Shown one piece after another: positions 18,460 through 28,169 of a stretch of 64,000 nt of DNA (positions are counted from its first letter, which is position 1; each line of letters begins with the position of its first letter). The notes under the pieces are model-generated. The model made no database searches. It worked only from the letters and a program-made list of their open reading frames with translations, and was not told the DNA's origin. The translations under genes and the position numbers were made by a program. The stretch comes from Novosphingobium sp. (GTDB lineage: Bacteria; Pseudomonadota; Alphaproteobacteria; Sphingomonadales; Sphingomonadaceae). The stretch lies in contig NZ_JAIXZS010000058.1 in NCBI RefSeq assembly GCF_027489515.1, positions 1-64,000 of the forward strand. Direction: 5' to 3'.

Positions 18460-19058
18460 CCCGTCCCTACATACTTGGCCTCACCGGCTCGATCGGCATG
18501 GGCAAGTCTGCCGTCGCGTTGATGCTGCGCGAGCTTGGCGTACCTGTGTTCGACGCCGACGCGACCGTCCATCGCCTGCAGGGGCCAGGCGGCCGACTGC
18601 TGCCTGCCATCGAGGCGGCTTTTCCGGGCACGACCGGCGCTGACGGAGTGAACCGCCAGGCTCTGGGCGCGCAGGTCTTCGGCAATCCCGAAGCGCTCGG
18701 TCGGCTCGAGGCGATTGTTCACCCGGCGGTTGCCGAAGAGCGTGCGGTTTTCCTGCTGGAACACGCCGGGCAGCCCATTGTCGTGTTCGACATCCCGCTG
18801 CTTTATGAGAAAGGCCATGGCGCCGGGCTTGATGCTGTTGTCGTCGTCTCCGCGCCTGCCCACATGCAGCGTGATCGCGTCCTCGCGCGGCCCGGTATGA
18901 CGCCGGAGAAGTTCGCGCAGATCCTCTCGCTTCAGGTGCCGGATACCGAGAAGCGCGCGCGTGCCGATCATATCATCGACACCGGCGTAACCCTCGCCGA
19001 GACCCGCGAACAGGTGGCGGCGCTGATCGCTTCCATCCGGCAAAAAAACCCGCGCTGA
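18456..19058 (+). CDS. coaE: Dephospho-CoA kinase
   Basis: CoaE phosphorylates the 3'-hydroxyl of dephospho-CoA in the last step of coenzyme A synthesis. The 200-residue protein has P-loop GSIGMGKS (11-18), the VFDADATVHRL motif that binds the substrate, and the lid region with RDRVLARPGMTPEKF. Its ATG overlaps the aroE stop, and dnaQ follows 40 bp later in the same direction. Confidence 0.95.
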   Translation: MTRPYILGLTGSIGMGKSAVALMLRELGVPVFDADATVHRLQGPGGRLLPAIEAAFPGTTGADGVNRQALGAQVFGNPEALGRLEAIVHPAVAEERAVFLLEHAGQPIVVFDIPLLYEKGHGAGLDAVVVVSAPAHMQRDRVLARPGMTPEKFAQILSLQVPDTEKRARADHIIDTGVTLAETREQVAALIASIRQKNPR

Positions 19059-19098
19059 AGCCTTGCCAGCCCCTGCTAGCGGGTCCAGACTACACCCA

Positions 19099-19788
19099 AT
19101 GCGTGAGATCGTTTTCGATACAGAGACGACCGGCCTCGACCCGCAAAGCGGTGATCGGCTGGTGGAAATTGGCTGCATCGAAATGCTCAACCGTGTGCCT
19201 ACTGGCGCCGTGTTTCACGCCTATTTCAACCCGGACCGGTCCATGCCCGCCGAGGCGGAGGCGGTCCACGGGCTGTCCAGCGCTTTTCTGGCCGACAAAC
19301 CCCGCTTTGCCGAGCGCGCCGAGGAACTGCTCGCGTTTCTCGGCGAGGCACCGCTGGTTGCGCACAACGCCGGGTTCGACTTCGGCTTCCTCAATACCGA
19401 GCTAGCCATGTGCGACCTGCCGCCGGTCGACCGCTCGCGCATGGTCGATACGGTGGCCATCGCCCGCCGCAAGCACCCCGGCGCAAAACTCAGCCTTGAT
19501 GCGCTTTGCTCGCGTTATGGGATAGATCGCAGCCACCGCGTGCGCCACGGAGCGCTGCTCGACGCAGAACTTCTGGCACAGCTCTATGTCGAGCTGATGG
19601 GCGGCCGGCAGATTGGTCTGGAGCTCGCGGCCGAAGTCGGGATCAAGGAAGCCGTGGCAGTCGCTCCGATCCGCACCACTGCTGTGCGCACACCGCGGCC
19701 CGCGCGGCCGCATGCACCGAGTGCAGAGGAGCTCGCCCGGCATGCCGCCTTTGTCGATGCGATCAAGGGAGCCATCTGGCTGCAATGA
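19099..19788 (+). CDS. dnaQ: DNA polymerase III epsilon subunit
   Basis: The 229-residue proofreading 3'-5' exonuclease. Exo I FDTETTGLD carries metal ligands D7 and E9; Exo II is HNAGFDFGFLN; Exo III-epsilon is HRVRHGALLDAELLA. The C-terminal tail after about residue 185 (TTAVRTPRPARPHAPS) is the flexible, Pro-rich region that in other species binds the alpha subunit. No good ribosome-binding site is seen before ATG 19099, but the conserved REIVFDTETTG starts there. Confidence 0.95.
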   Translation: MREIVFDTETTGLDPQSGDRLVEIGCIEMLNRVPTGAVFHAYFNPDRSMPAEAEAVHGLSSAFLADKPRFAERAEELLAFLGEAPLVAHNAGFDFGFLNTELAMCDLPPVDRSRMVDTVAIARRKHPGAKLSLDALCSRYGIDRSHRVRHGALLDAELLAQLYVELMGGRQIGLELAAEVGIKEAVAVAPIRTTAVRTPRPARPHAPSAEELARHAAFVDAIKGAIWLQ

Positions 19789-19843
19789 ATCTGCCATGCC
19801 CGGCTCAGCCCGGGCAACGGATTGAGCGAAGGAGAGTGGACTT

Positions 19844-20410
19844 ATGGATATTCGTGTTTCTGGCCACCAGGTCGATACCGGCGCCGCTTTCGAAGCTCAT
19901 GCTGAAGAGCGTCTTTCCGCAATTGTCGACAAGTACTTCTCGCGCGCGCTCACCTCGCACGTGACGCTTGGCAAGGCGCCGCATGGCGGATTTCGCTGCG
20001 ATATCGTCACGCATGTGGCGCAGGGCCTGATCCTCAAGGGCAGCGCGGTCGCGCAGGATGCCCACATCGCGCTCGATCAGTCGGCCGAGAAGATCGACAA
20101 GCAGCTGCGTCGCTATAAGCGCCGGATTACCGCGCGGCAGGATCAGGCCGATCACGCCCGGCGCGAGGAGGACGCAGCCTACACGGTGTTTGTTGTCGAA
20201 GAGACCGAAGCTGAAGAACCCGCCGACGCACCTCTGGTGATTGCGGAGACGCGTGTCGACGTGCCGACGGCCAGTGTATCGGATGCGGTGATGATGCTTG
20301 ATCTGCGCAACACCAATGCACTTCTGTTCAAGAACGCCGGCACCGGTGTGCACAACATGGTCTATCGCCGCGGCGATGGTTCCATCGGCTGGGTCGAACC
20401 AACCAAGTAA
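19844..20410 (+). CDS. hpf: Ribosome hibernation-promoting factor, long form
   Basis: A 188-residue protein of the long HPF class: N-terminal S30AE domain (about 1-100, MDIRVSGHQVDTGAAFEAHAEERL start), an acidic linker, and the C-terminal dimerisation domain (about 128-185, VMMLDLRNTNALLFKNAGTG) that brings two 70S ribosomes together as 100S dimers. GGAGAG lies upstream of the start. Followed by ptsN, a common alphaproteobacterial pairing. Confidence 0.93.
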   Translation: MDIRVSGHQVDTGAAFEAHAEERLSAIVDKYFSRALTSHVTLGKAPHGGFRCDIVTHVAQGLILKGSAVAQDAHIALDQSAEKIDKQLRRYKRRITARQDQADHARREEDAAYTVFVVEETEAEEPADAPLVIAETRVDVPTASVSDAVMMLDLRNTNALLFKNAGTGVHNMVYRRGDGSIGWVEPTK

Positions 20411-20561
20411 CCGGATCGACAAGACCCGATCGCAATCCCATGTCCATTGCAGGGATCTGGCACACTGCGGACACGATTCGGTGCTTGCACCGCGCCGCGT
20501 TCGGGCGCATGGGCCCCTTCACATCCGGCGCGCGAGCGCATTTTCCGGCATCATTGTTTCC

Positions 20562-21023
20562 ATGACCGCTCTTTTCTCGATCGATCTTCAAGCGGTGCGC
20601 ATTGTCCGTGCCGAAAACAAGACGCAGATCCTCGGCGCGCTCGCGGATTGCTTCGCTGAGGTCTACGGTCTTGATCGGGCGGTCGTGCTCGAACGGATCG
20701 AGGAACGCGAAACACTTGGTAGCACCGGTTTCGGGCGCGGCGTTGCCATTCCCCATGCACGACTGGAAAGCCTGGCGCGACCGGTTGCGGCGTTCTTCCG
20801 GCTTGAAAGCCCGGTTGATTTCTCATCGTCCGACGGCATGCCCGTCGATTGCGTGTTCGGTCTTCTCTCGCCCGAGCAGGCAGGTGCGACGCACCTGCAG
20901 GCCCTCGCCGCCATTTCCCGCCTCATGCGGGATGAGCGCATGCACGAACGGCTTGTTGCCGCGCCGGATGCAGATGCCATTTACGCCTTGCTCGTCAACG
21001 TCATTGATCGCGACGCTGCCTGA
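20562..21023 (+). CDS. ptsN: PTS IIA-like nitrogen regulatory protein PtsN (EIIA-Ntr)
   Basis: A 153-residue EIIA of the nitrogen phosphotransfer chain, a regulator rather than a sugar transporter. The phosphorylated His is H65 in GRGVAIPHARLE; the later VDCVFGLLSPEQAG...HLQALA segment is typical. The start is set at the conserved MTALFSIDL. PtsP, the phosphodonor enzyme of the chain, is encoded at 42119-44392; no HPr-like carrier gene is visible in the window. Confidence 0.93.
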   Translation: MTALFSIDLQAVRIVRAENKTQILGALADCFAEVYGLDRAVVLERIEERETLGSTGFGRGVAIPHARLESLARPVAAFFRLESPVDFSSSDGMPVDCVFGLLSPEQAGATHLQALAAISRLMRDERMHERLVAAPDADAIYALLVNVIDRDAA

Positions 21024-21116
21024 TCTTGCAGCAGTGATCGGTGGCGCGCGCCTCGCGGTGAATCTCGGCGTAAAAACTGACAATGCGAGCGGCGCCATCG
21101 CGGGCGGGAGCGCGGC

Positions 21117-21494
21117 ATGAGCACCGGGCGTCTGCCTGCGGCACTCGAGGTCTCTGCCCTGATTCGGCTGGCCGAGGCCAACGGCGGCTTCGGCATGGTG
21201 TTGCATCGCGGCGAACCGGATAGTGGCACGGTCCTGATTGTTATCCTCGATAATCAAGGCTTTGGGCAGACGATTGCCTGCGCATTCGAACGACTCCCCA
21301 AGGCAGACGGCACTCGCGGATGGGCGCTCGCAAAGGCGCAAGATGCTGAAAACAAAGCGGAGTTCGAGAGCTACCTGGCGCGGCGCACGGCACAGGACCC
21401 AGACCTGTGGGTTATCGAACTGACCATCGCTGAGCGCGAACGGTTTATCCTGAATCTCGCGGCTGGTGAGAACAAAACCGGATTCATGGGTTGA
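21117..21494 (+). CDS. DUF1491 family protein
   Basis: A 125-residue soluble protein (MSTGRLPAALEVSALIRLAEANGGFGMVLHRGEPDSG start), followed by the pattern RTAQDPDLWVIELTIAERERFI near the C-terminus. It resembles a conserved alphaproteobacterial family of unknown function often found in this gene block. No membrane or catalytic motif seen. Same strand as ptsN, 93 bp downstream. Confidence 0.8.
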   Translation: MSTGRLPAALEVSALIRLAEANGGFGMVLHRGEPDSGTVLIVILDNQGFGQTIACAFERLPKADGTRGWALAKAQDAENKAEFESYLARRTAQDPDLWVIELTIAERERFILNLAAGENKTGFMG

Positions 21495-21694
21495 CTTGAC
21501 GGCTTCACGCCATAAGGGGCGCCCTCTACCATGCGTAGGCAGCGTCGGGACGGCAAGGAGGCCATCCCCGCCAGCACGCAGACGGGGGGCAGACGCCAAG
21601 GCCTTCGAACGGTTTGCGGTCTTGCAGGAATGACCTGCGGCACCGGAACCAATCGCGCCTTGTGCCGACGTTCACCGCCCAATGACGAAGTTGC

Positions 21695-22345
21695 ATGAGC
21701 CGCCAGTTCCGCGTTGCCAGTGCCGTGTGCATTGCTGCAAGTCTTGCTACCATCCTGTTCAGCACCGGCGGATCCGGTGCGAAGGCGCAGGATATCCAGA
21801 TCCCGGTTGTTGAAGCGCCTGGATCTTCGGCTATTACCGTCGAACCCCGTCAGAGCGTGTTCCGGCCGGCCGAACAGCCCCTCCCTCAACCTGAGCGAGC
21901 CGATCCCGACACCGGTGAGGCCTACCCGACTGCGGCATCGCTTGCCAATCTGGTTGAACGCACCCCGCTTCCCGCTTCGCTCTCGCGCGAGATGGAGTGC
22001 CTTGCCGGCGCCATCTATTTCGAAGCCCGCAGCGAAACGCTGGTTGGACAGCTCGCAGTTGGCCGCGTGATCGTGACGCGGGCGTCATCGGGTCGTTTCC
22101 CAAGTTCGTACTGCGGCGTGGTCTACCAGCCCTCACAGTTCTCGTTTGTGCGCGCCAACGGGATGCCTGCCGTGAATCACGATAGCCATCTGTGGCAGCA
22201 GGCCGTGAAGATCGCGCTCATCGCTGACAGCGGTGCGTGGAAAAGCCCGGTGGAAGGCGCCATGTTCTTCCACGCCGCGCATGTCGCGCCGTCCTGGGGC
22301 AAGATCCGCATGGCGCGGGTCGACAATCACGTCTTCTATCGCTGA
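21695..22345 (+). CDS. SleB/CwlJ-type cell wall hydrolase
   Basis: A 216-residue exported protein: signal or anchor at about 5-25, a Pro-rich linker, then the hydrolase-2 domain from about residue 98 with probable catalytic E110 in AIYFEARSE and the motifs [12 protein letters not shown] and GAMFFHA. Such enzymes are lytic transglycosylase/amidase-like and cut peptidoglycan. Last gene of the plus-strand run; a 12-bp inverted repeat follows. Confidence 0.88.
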   Translation: MSRQFRVASAVCIAASLATILFSTGGSGAKAQDIQIPVVEAPGSSAITVEPRQSVFRPAEQPLPQPERADPDTGEAYPTAASLANLVERTPLPASLSREMECLAGAIYFEARSETLVGQLAVGRVIVTRASSGRFPSSYCGVVYQPSQFSFVRANGMPAVNHDSHLWQQAVKIALIADSGAWKSPVEGAMFFHAAHVAPSWGKIRMARVDNHVFYR

Positions 22346-22352
22346 GACGCTC

Positions 22353-22385
22353 TTGTCGGGCGCTGCACAAGCTAGCGCCCGACAA
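22353..22385. terminator. Convergent hairpin between cell-wall hydrolase and purH
   Basis: TTGTCGGGCGCT (22353-22364) pairs perfectly with AGCGCCCGACAA (22374-22385), leaving a 9-nt loop. It lies between two converging stop codons. No good T-run follows on either strand, so it may act as a weak terminator or a 3'-end stabiliser. Confidence 0.55.
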
Positions 22386-22397
22386 AGCCCTCCGACT

Positions 22398-23990
22398 TCA
22401 GTGCCTGAAGTGGCGCATCCCCGTGAACACCATGGCGATGCCGGCGGCGTCGGCTGCCGCGATCACTTCGTCATCGCGGATTGAACCGCCCGGCTGAATG
22501 ACAGCCGTCGCACCCGCTTCGACGGCAGCCATCAACCCATCGGCAAACGGGAAGAAAGCGTCCGAGGCGACGGCGGAGCCCACAGTTCGCGGTGCATCCC
22601 AGCCATGCGTTTCTGCTGCTTCCTGCGCCTTCGCCGCTGCAATCCGGGCGCTGTCGCGCCGGTTCATCTGGCCAGCCCCGATGCCTGCCGTCACGCCCTC
22701 GCGGGCGTAGACGATCGCGTTGGACTTGACGTGCTTGGCCACGGTCCAGGCAAAGCGACAGTCCGCCAGTTCCTGTTCGGTCGGCTGGCGCTTGGTCACC
22801 ACCTGCAGCATGTCGTCCATGAGCGTTCCGCTATCGCGGTCCTGCACCAGCACGCCGCCTACGATCGGAACCGTCACAAGACCGCTGCGGTCCGGCGCTG
22901 GCAACGTATCGATAAGCAGAAGGCGCAAGTTCTTCTTGCGGGCAAAGGTCGCAAGTGCGGCATCATCCGCACCCGGCGCAACGACGACTTCGGTGAAGAT
23001 CTCGCAGATCGCCTCCGCCGTGGGACCATCAAGTGGGCGATTCAGCGCGACAATACCGCCGAACGCGGAAACCGAATCGCAGGCGAGCGCGGCCTTCCAT
23101 GCCTCGAGCGGGGTTTCGGCAACCGCCACGCCGCACGGATTGGCATGCTTGACGATGACCACCGCCGGCTTGTCCGAACCGAATTCTGCAATGAGTTCCA
23201 ATGCCGCATTGGCGTCATTGTAATTGTTGTAGGATAGTTCTTTGCCCTGCATCTGCCGCGCCTGCGGGAGACCACTGACGGCACTGCCTTGCGCTGGCAC
23301 ATAGAGCGCGGCGCTCTGGTGCGGGTTCTCGCCATAGCGCAGCGTAGAGACGAGCTTGCTGGCGCTGAGCAGCGTTGCCGGGAAGTGCTGCTGCTGGTCG
23401 GTAACTGCGAACCAATGCGCGATCGCTGCGTCATAGGCAGCAGTTGCCGCAAAGGCCTTCGCGGCCATGGCCTTGCGGAAATCAAGACTCGTAGTGCCCC
23501 CAGTCGCTTCGATTGCCGCAATCAGCACCGGATAATCGGCCGGGTCGGTCACGATCGTCACATAGTGGTGATTCTTGGCGGCCGAGCGGACCATCGACGG
23601 GCCGCCGATGTCGATGTTCTCGATCACTTCCTCACGCCCAGCACCTTTGGCGACGGTCGCAGCGAAGGGGTAGAGATTCACGACGACGAGATCGATCGCG
23701 CCAATGGCATGTTCCGCCATGGATGCGGCATGCGCAGGATCATCCCGCACAGCAAGCAGACCGCCGTGGACCTTGGGATGGAGCGTCTTGACGCGGCCAT
23801 CCATCATCTCCGGAAAGCCGGTAAGCTCGGAGATATCACGCACGGCGAGGCCTGCATCGCGCAGCGCCGCCGCCGTTCCGCCGGTCGAGACGAGCTCGAC
23901 ACCTTGGTCGGCAAGCACGCGGCCGAGGTCAGCAAGACCGGTTTTGTCGGACACTGAAAGCAGTGCCCGTTTGATCGTCACGTCAGTCAC
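22398..23990 (-). CDS. purH: Bifunctional AICAR transformylase / IMP cyclohydrolase
   Basis: PurH, 530 residues, does the last two steps of IMP synthesis. The N-terminal MGS-like cyclohydrolase domain (about 1-195) starts [14 protein letters not shown]; the transformylase domain follows with the K-H pair in [10 protein letters not shown]. The start is GTG at 23990, with AGGAAC 9-14 nt upstream inside the gap after the heparinase-like gene. Third in the rpe-heparinase-purH chain. Confidence 0.96.
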   Translation of the reverse strand: MTDVTIKRALLSVSDKTGLADLGRVLADQGVELVSTGGTAAALRDAGLAVRDISELTGFPEMMDGRVKTLHPKVHGGLLAVRDDPAHAASMAEHAIGAIDLVVVNLYPFAATVAKGAGREEVIENIDIGGPSMVRSAAKNHHYVTIVTDPADYPVLIAAIEATGGTTSLDFRKAMAAKAFAATAAYDAAIAHWFAVTDQQQHFPATLLSASKLVSTLRYGENPHQSAALYVPAQGSAVSGLPQARQMQGKELSYNNYNDANAALELIAEFGSDKPAVVIVKHANPCGVAVAETPLEAWKAALACDSVSAFGGIVALNRPLDGPTAEAICEIFTEVVVAPGADDAALATFARKKNLRLLLIDTLPAPDRSGLVTVPIVGGVLVQDRDSGTLMDDMLQVVTKRQPTEQELADCRFAWTVAKHVKSNAIVYAREGVTAGIGAGQMNRRDSARIAAAKAQEAAETHGWDAPRTVGSAVASDAFFPFADGLMAAVEAGATAVIQPGGSIRDDEVIAAADAAGIAMVFTGMRHFRH

Positions 23991-24005
23991 AGTGGAAGTT
24001 CCTGT

Positions 24006-25928
24006 CTAGCGCATCTTCTTGAGCAGCCACGAGAACGACTCGCCGCTGCGCGGGATCTTGGCGGAGATCACCAGTTGCCGGGTGGCAAGCGGCCGCCCCA
24101 TGCCGTCGGACCACAGGCTTTCCTCAAGCGTGACCGGGTCGCGGCCGGAGCGGAACTGCCATAGGCTGCCATCGGGCAGTGCCAGCGTGACGCCAAGACC
24201 ATCACGCCCTTGCGCCAGCTCGATATGCGGGCCGAGGTGGAAGCGCAAGGCAACGCCGATCATGCCGCGTTTGCCGCGCCGACCGGTCGGTACCAGCAGG
24301 TCCTCGCCGCGCAGCTCGCTGCCGTCGTCGCGGATGATCAGAATGCGGCGATGGGTGAGGCCATAGCGCCCGACGTAACCGTTGTGGCTTGCCTCGATCC
24401 GTGTGGCTCCTCCGCCCTCGCCGGTGAGGATCCGCCGATCGACCTCGACCTCGGAAACGCCGGGGCCAAGCTTGCCGTTGATGAGCACGGCCGTGGAGTT
24501 GAAGTCATCGATCGCGAGCGTTGAATGCGCTGCAGTGGCGCGCAGGCCCTGGGCAAGCCGCAACGGGATGAGTCCGCCGGCAAACGCCGCACCGCCGCAG
24601 TTGACAATAAGGCGCTCACCGCCGTGGCTGAGCTCAAAGGCCAACGTGGAGGCGCAGCCATCGCGGGCGTGGCGCGCAAGCGGAGGCGGGGCAGCGTCGA
24701 ATTGCAGCACGGCCTTGCCAGCGCTCACCCGCTGATAGCCCCAATGACGGGCGTCGCGCAGTGGCCGCGTGCGCACGCCGCTTGCCTTGATGAGCGCTGC
24801 AATCCGATCCGGCGCAACCGCACCGGCGCCTTGCCAGGAGCCGAGTCCGCCATCAGCGTGCAGCAGTGTCAGCAAGGGCGGGACCAGCAGTTCGAGAATG
24901 GCATCAAGCTGAGCCGGCGGCGTGCTGCGCACCGCGGCATAGCAGGCGCGCAGTTCGATCAGCAGTTCGCTGGCCTCGATCTGGCCGAGCGGGCTGCGTG
25001 AGAGGACGCCACCATCGTCGCTCACAAGATTGCCCAGGGCGCGGATCAATCCGCCTTCGCCATAGAGCCTGCGCGCGCGACCATCGGCCAGAAGCAGTCC
25101 GGCGGCAGTGATCGCGGTCCAGCCTGCCACTTCGGCGAGGGTATCCTCTGCGCGGCCCACATGGCGATCAAGCCAGCGGGCTGTCTCCTCGAACGTTGTA
25201 AGCACCCGCGCGCGAAGCTTGCGGTCCTGACTCGAGAGCAGCAGCGGCGCGTGGATCAGCCACGAAAGCAGCCGGTGACCGGCATGGCCGATAGCCCATG
25301 CGGGGCCCGCCGTCGGGCGCGGATTGGCGTTGAGCCATGCCGCGAAGATTCGCTCGGCAACAGGCGCGCATTGCGGGCGCGCGGCGCAGCTGGCCAGATC
25401 GCCAAGCCAGCCAAAGCCATGCACCAACCGCTCGAAGGGCGGGGAGAGGCGAGGCCCGGCGAACTCGGTATCGGCGATGGGCAACTTGACGCCATGAAGC
25501 AGGAAATGCCCGGCTCTAAGCGCGGTTCCGGATGCCGGGTCACCGGCAAGCGGACTGGCAACAGTGGCTGTCAGGCGGGGCCGGGCGCGCTTGCGAAAGG
25601 GGTTGAGCGCCGAGGGCGGCAGGCCAAGACCGTATGCCAGCCGGATCAGACGTTCGCCGGCGCTGACCTGCGGAGGAGAGAAATCGGCAAGGGCCAATGC
25701 TCGGTTGGGCTCGAGCGGCGCGACATCCGGTTCACTTGCGTCAGCCGCCGGGGGCTCTGCCACAGATACGGGCCGTCCGGATGCTTTTGCGATGACGAGC
25801 GGTTCCGGTTCCGCGCCAAGCGGCAAGGCCGGGGCCTGCGTATCACCCTCAAGTGCGGTGCGCTCTGCCGGCCCCGGCATCGTGCCCAGCTCCGGGGCTT
25901 CACGAGTTCCGGGGAAAAGGCGGGCCAT
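24006..25928 (-). CDS. Heparinase II/III-family protein
   Basis: A 640-residue protein with a 90-residue Pro/Ala-rich N-terminus, an alpha/alpha toroid (about 130-400; GHRLLSWLIHAPLLLSS and EVAGWTAITAAGLLLADGRA) and a C-terminal beta-sandwich (about 415-640; HGGERLIVNCGGAAF, HNGYVGRYGLTHRR). The family contains polysaccharide lyases acting on uronate polymers. No signal peptide is visible, so it may act in the cytoplasm. It lies 4 bp after rpe and 15 bp before purH, and homologues in sphingomonads are commonly called heparinase-like without a known substrate. Confidence 0.85.
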   Translation of the reverse strand: MARLFPGTREAPELGTMPGPAERTALEGDTQAPALPLGAEPEPLVIAKASGRPVSVAEPPAADASEPDVAPLEPNRALALADFSPPQVSAGERLIRLAYGLGLPPSALNPFRKRARPRLTATVASPLAGDPASGTALRAGHFLLHGVKLPIADTEFAGPRLSPPFERLVHGFGWLGDLASCAARPQCAPVAERIFAAWLNANPRPTAGPAWAIGHAGHRLLSWLIHAPLLLSSQDRKLRARVLTTFEETARWLDRHVGRAEDTLAEVAGWTAITAAGLLLADGRARRLYGEGGLIRALGNLVSDDGGVLSRSPLGQIEASELLIELRACYAAVRSTPPAQLDAILELLVPPLLTLLHADGGLGSWQGAGAVAPDRIAALIKASGVRTRPLRDARHWGYQRVSAGKAVLQFDAAPPPLARHARDGCASTLAFELSHGGERLIVNCGGAAFAGGLIPLRLAQGLRATAAHSTLAIDDFNSTAVLINGKLGPGVSEVEVDRRILTGEGGGATRIEASHNGYVGRYGLTHRRILIIRDDGSELRGEDLLVPTGRRGKRGMIGVALRFHLGPHIELAQGRDGLGVTLALPDGSLWQFRSGRDPVTLEESLWSDGMGRPLATRQLVISAKIPRSGESFSWLLKKMR

Positions 25929-25932
25929 GGCG

Positions 25933-26595
25933 TCAGTCAGCGACCTTCAGCGCGGCGATATTGGCGGCGTAGCACGAGGGCCCGCCTTTGAAGGAGGCCG
26001 TACCGGCGACCAGCACGTCGGCACCAGCGTCTGTGCACTGCCGGCCCGTGACGGCGTCGATCCCGCCATCAACTTCCAGGTGGATCGACCGACCCGTCTT
26101 GTCGATCATCTTGCGCAAGGCTTCGATCTTGCGAAGCTGGCTGGTGATGAAGCTCTGCCCGCCGAAGCCGGGATTGACGCTCATCACGAGGACCAGATCA
26201 ATCTCGTCGATCAGGTAGTCGAGCATTTTGGCGGGTGTGGCCGGGTTGAGCGCGATGCCCGCCTTCTTGCCAAGCCCATGGATGGCCTGAACGGTGCGGT
26301 GAATGTGCGGCCCGGCTTCCGGATGGACCGTTATGATGTCTGCGCCTGCGGCCGCAAAGGCTTCAAGGTACAGGTCGATCGGGGCGATCATCAGGTGGAC
26401 GTCGAACGGCTTTGCACTGTGCGGGCGCAGCGCCTTGACTACGCCCGGGCCGATCGTGAGGTTCGGCACGAAGTGCCCGTCCATCACGTCCACATGAATC
26501 CAGTCGGCCCCCGCAGCATCGATCGCCCGCACCTCTTCACCCAGCCGGGCGAAATCGGCGGAAAGAATCGAAGGGGAAATCAGCGGCGCGGCCAT
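25933..26595 (-). CDS. rpe: Ribulose-phosphate 3-epimerase
   Basis: A 220-residue TIM barrel of the pentose phosphate pathway, interconverting ribulose-5-P and xylulose-5-P. The start [21 protein letters not shown] is conserved; metal/catalytic motifs [12 protein letters not shown] and [11 protein letters not shown] plus the final EVDGGID are present. An upstream in-frame start would add 33 unconserved residues. First of the chain with the heparinase-like gene and purH. Confidence 0.95.
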   Translation of the reverse strand: MAAPLISPSILSADFARLGEEVRAIDAAGADWIHVDVMDGHFVPNLTIGPGVVKALRPHSAKPFDVHLMIAPIDLYLEAFAAAGADIITVHPEAGPHIHRTVQAIHGLGKKAGIALNPATPAKMLDYLIDEIDLVLVMSVNPGFGGQSFITSQLRKIEALRKMIDKTGRSIHLEVDGGIDAVTGRQCTDAGADVLVAGTASFKGGPSCYAANIAALKVAD

Positions 26596-26886
26596 TACGA
26601 AAACTCGCAAACAAGGATCGGCGGCAGTTGGCGCTGAAACGCGCGAAGGCGACCATGTCTTCAAGCGATTACCGGTCGCGAATCGGCGGAACAAGCGCGT
26701 ATGCCCCGCTTTTCCACACGCATTATCCCTAATCCAAGCCGTTTCGGCGCAAAGCCTGATCCGGCATGCGGTTAACCATCCTCAAGGCATCGCAAGGTTG
26801 GTCTTGCCGAATGGCCTAAAGCTTGCCTATTCCCCGCCCAGACTGAGCAGCCTCGCCCAGAGGTAGCCGTTTTCGGGATTAATGCC
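26596..26886. promoter_or_regulatory. Divergent intergenic region with DnaA-box and CtrA half-site motifs
   Basis: This 291-bp gap separates rpe (leftward) and the DUF2141 gene (rightward). TTTTCCACA (26710-26718) matches the relaxed DnaA box TTWTNCACA fully, and TTATCCCTA follows 4 nt later. TTAACCAT (26772-26779) equals the CtrA half-site known from Caulobacter. No gene is seen. All sites are motif matches only. Confidence 0.35.
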
Positions 26887-27378
26887 ATGAACGTGCCGAA
26901 GGGGCGCCTTGCCCTGGCCCTCGCGCTGGGAACGATTGCTGCGCCATCCGAGCTACTTGCCCCATCGGCACATGCCGCGCCAGCTTGCATCGGGCCTGCC
27001 AGCGACACCTGGATCAACATCTCGGTAGACCGCGTTCGCAACAGTAAGGGTCTGATCACTGCGACGCTATATCCGAACGACCCGAAGCGGTTTCTGGTCA
27101 AGAACGGTTCGCTGTATGTCGCGAGTACACCCGCAGCCGCCGGGCAGACGAGGTTCTGCCTGTTTGTCCCGCATCCCGGAACCTATGCCATCGCGATCTA
27201 TCACGACGAGGATTCGTCGGGCACGATCAATCGAGGGGGCCTTTTCGGGATTCCGAGCGAAGCCGTGGGTTTCTCCAACAATCCGACGATCTTCCTCGGT
27301 CCGCCGTCGCTCCGCTCGACTCTCGTGAAGGTCGAACACCCCAATCAGTCCATCACGATCAACGTGAGGAAATTCTGA
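26887..27378 (+). CDS. DUF2141 secreted protein
   Basis: A 163-residue protein with a signal peptide (LALALALGTIAAPSELLAPSAHAA, cleavage near residue 31) and an immunoglobulin-like beta fold of the DUF2141 family: GLITATLYPNDPKRFL, GTYAIAIYHDEDSSGTINR and the ending TINVRKF. The DEDSSGTI segment resembles a Ca-binding loop. Function unknown; periplasmic or surface location is inferred from the signal. Converges with the cytidylyltransferase-like gene, 9 bp between stops. Confidence 0.82.
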   Translation: MNVPKGRLALALALGTIAAPSELLAPSAHAAPACIGPASDTWINISVDRVRNSKGLITATLYPNDPKRFLVKNGSLYVASTPAAAGQTRFCLFVPHPGTYAIAIYHDEDSSGTINRGGLFGIPSEAVGFSNNPTIFLGPPSLRSTLVKVEHPNQSITINVRKF

Positions 27379-27387
27379 TCAGGTCGA

Positions 27388-28128
27388 TCAGGTCGACGCA
27401 AAGGCAGCTGTGAGATAGCGCGGAGCCAGTTCCTCCGCGAGCGTGTGGGCGCGCGGATCATCGACATCCATCCACCACGCAGTCCCGATATCGCAGGTGG
27501 CGGCACGGCCCCTGTCCGCCAGCCACTGCATGCCATCGGAAAGACTGCCCGATTTGCTGGCGTCAATCGCCGCCGCAATGGCTTCGGCTAGGCGCGGTGT
27601 GGCGAGAAACGCACCGCAATCGACCGCATCCCATGCCGGGATCGTCTTGCCGATGGCGGTGATGAAGCCTTTTGCGTCGAGCTTGACCCACGTGGCGTCA
27701 TCCGGATCGATGAGAGGGCTTTGCGTATGTCTATCGATCGCCAGGGTGACATCGCGGGTTTCGCCTCCAACGCTGCGCAAGGCGGCGAGGATGGCGCTGT
27801 CGAACATATGGTCGGCCATCATCAGCAGATATTCGCCCGCGCACCGGGCGGCCCCAGCCATGACCGAGTAGCCGTTCGGCTTGCTCCAGTCGTCAACGCG
27901 TACCGCTTCGATCTCGACTGTAACGCGCTGGGCGAGTTCGGCGAGGAAACCCTCCACAGCCTCAGCCTTGTGGCCGGTGACCACAACAACCCGCGTCACA
28001 CCGGCAGCAGCGGCCTGGCGGATGCCGATCTCGATCAGCGGGACACCGCACACGGGTGTGAGCGGCTTTGATGGCGAAAGCGCAGCGAGCCGACTGCCAT
28101 AACCGGCGGCGATGATCACGGCATCCAT
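27388..28128 (-). CDS. Nucleotidyltransferase resembling CTP:inositol-1-phosphate cytidylyltransferase
   Basis: A 246-residue single-domain NTP transferase. N-terminal IIAAGYGSRL (5-14) and K21 bind the nucleotide. NGYS (85-88), MADH (104-107), IGK (159-161), D170 in AVDCG and WWMDVDDP (218-225) match, by my recollection, the order in the archaeal inositol-phosphate cytidylyltransferase (PNGYS, MGDH, VDTGFF, LWMDVD). The gene lies directly downstream of an inositol-phosphate synthase gene on the same strand, which supports inositol-1-P as substrate. Phosphocholine or sugar-phosphate specificity is the alternative. Confidence 0.65.
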   Translation of the reverse strand: MDAVIIAAGYGSRLAALSPSKPLTPVCGVPLIEIGIRQAAAAGVTRVVVVTGHKAEAVEGFLAELAQRVTVEIEAVRVDDWSKPNGYSVMAGAARCAGEYLLMMADHMFDSAILAALRSVGGETRDVTLAIDRHTQSPLIDPDDATWVKLDAKGFITAIGKTIPAWDAVDCGAFLATPRLAEAIAAAIDASKSGSLSDGMQWLADRGRAATCDIGTAWWMDVDDPRAHTLAEELAPRYLTAAFAST

Positions 28129-28169
28129 TTGGGCAGTCCTCTTTCCGGGCCGGGTCCCTTAACGCCGAC

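Noticed and set aside
20459..20475. Sigma-54-like TGGCAC upstream of ptsN
   Set aside because: The -12 element TTGCW is absent at the right spacing, so it is not a credible promoter.
21531..21698. A 55-codon ORF ending in an ATGA overlap with the cell-wall hydrolase start
   Set aside because: No ribosome-binding site, no family-like sequence and Arg/Gly-rich random composition; the overlap may be chance.
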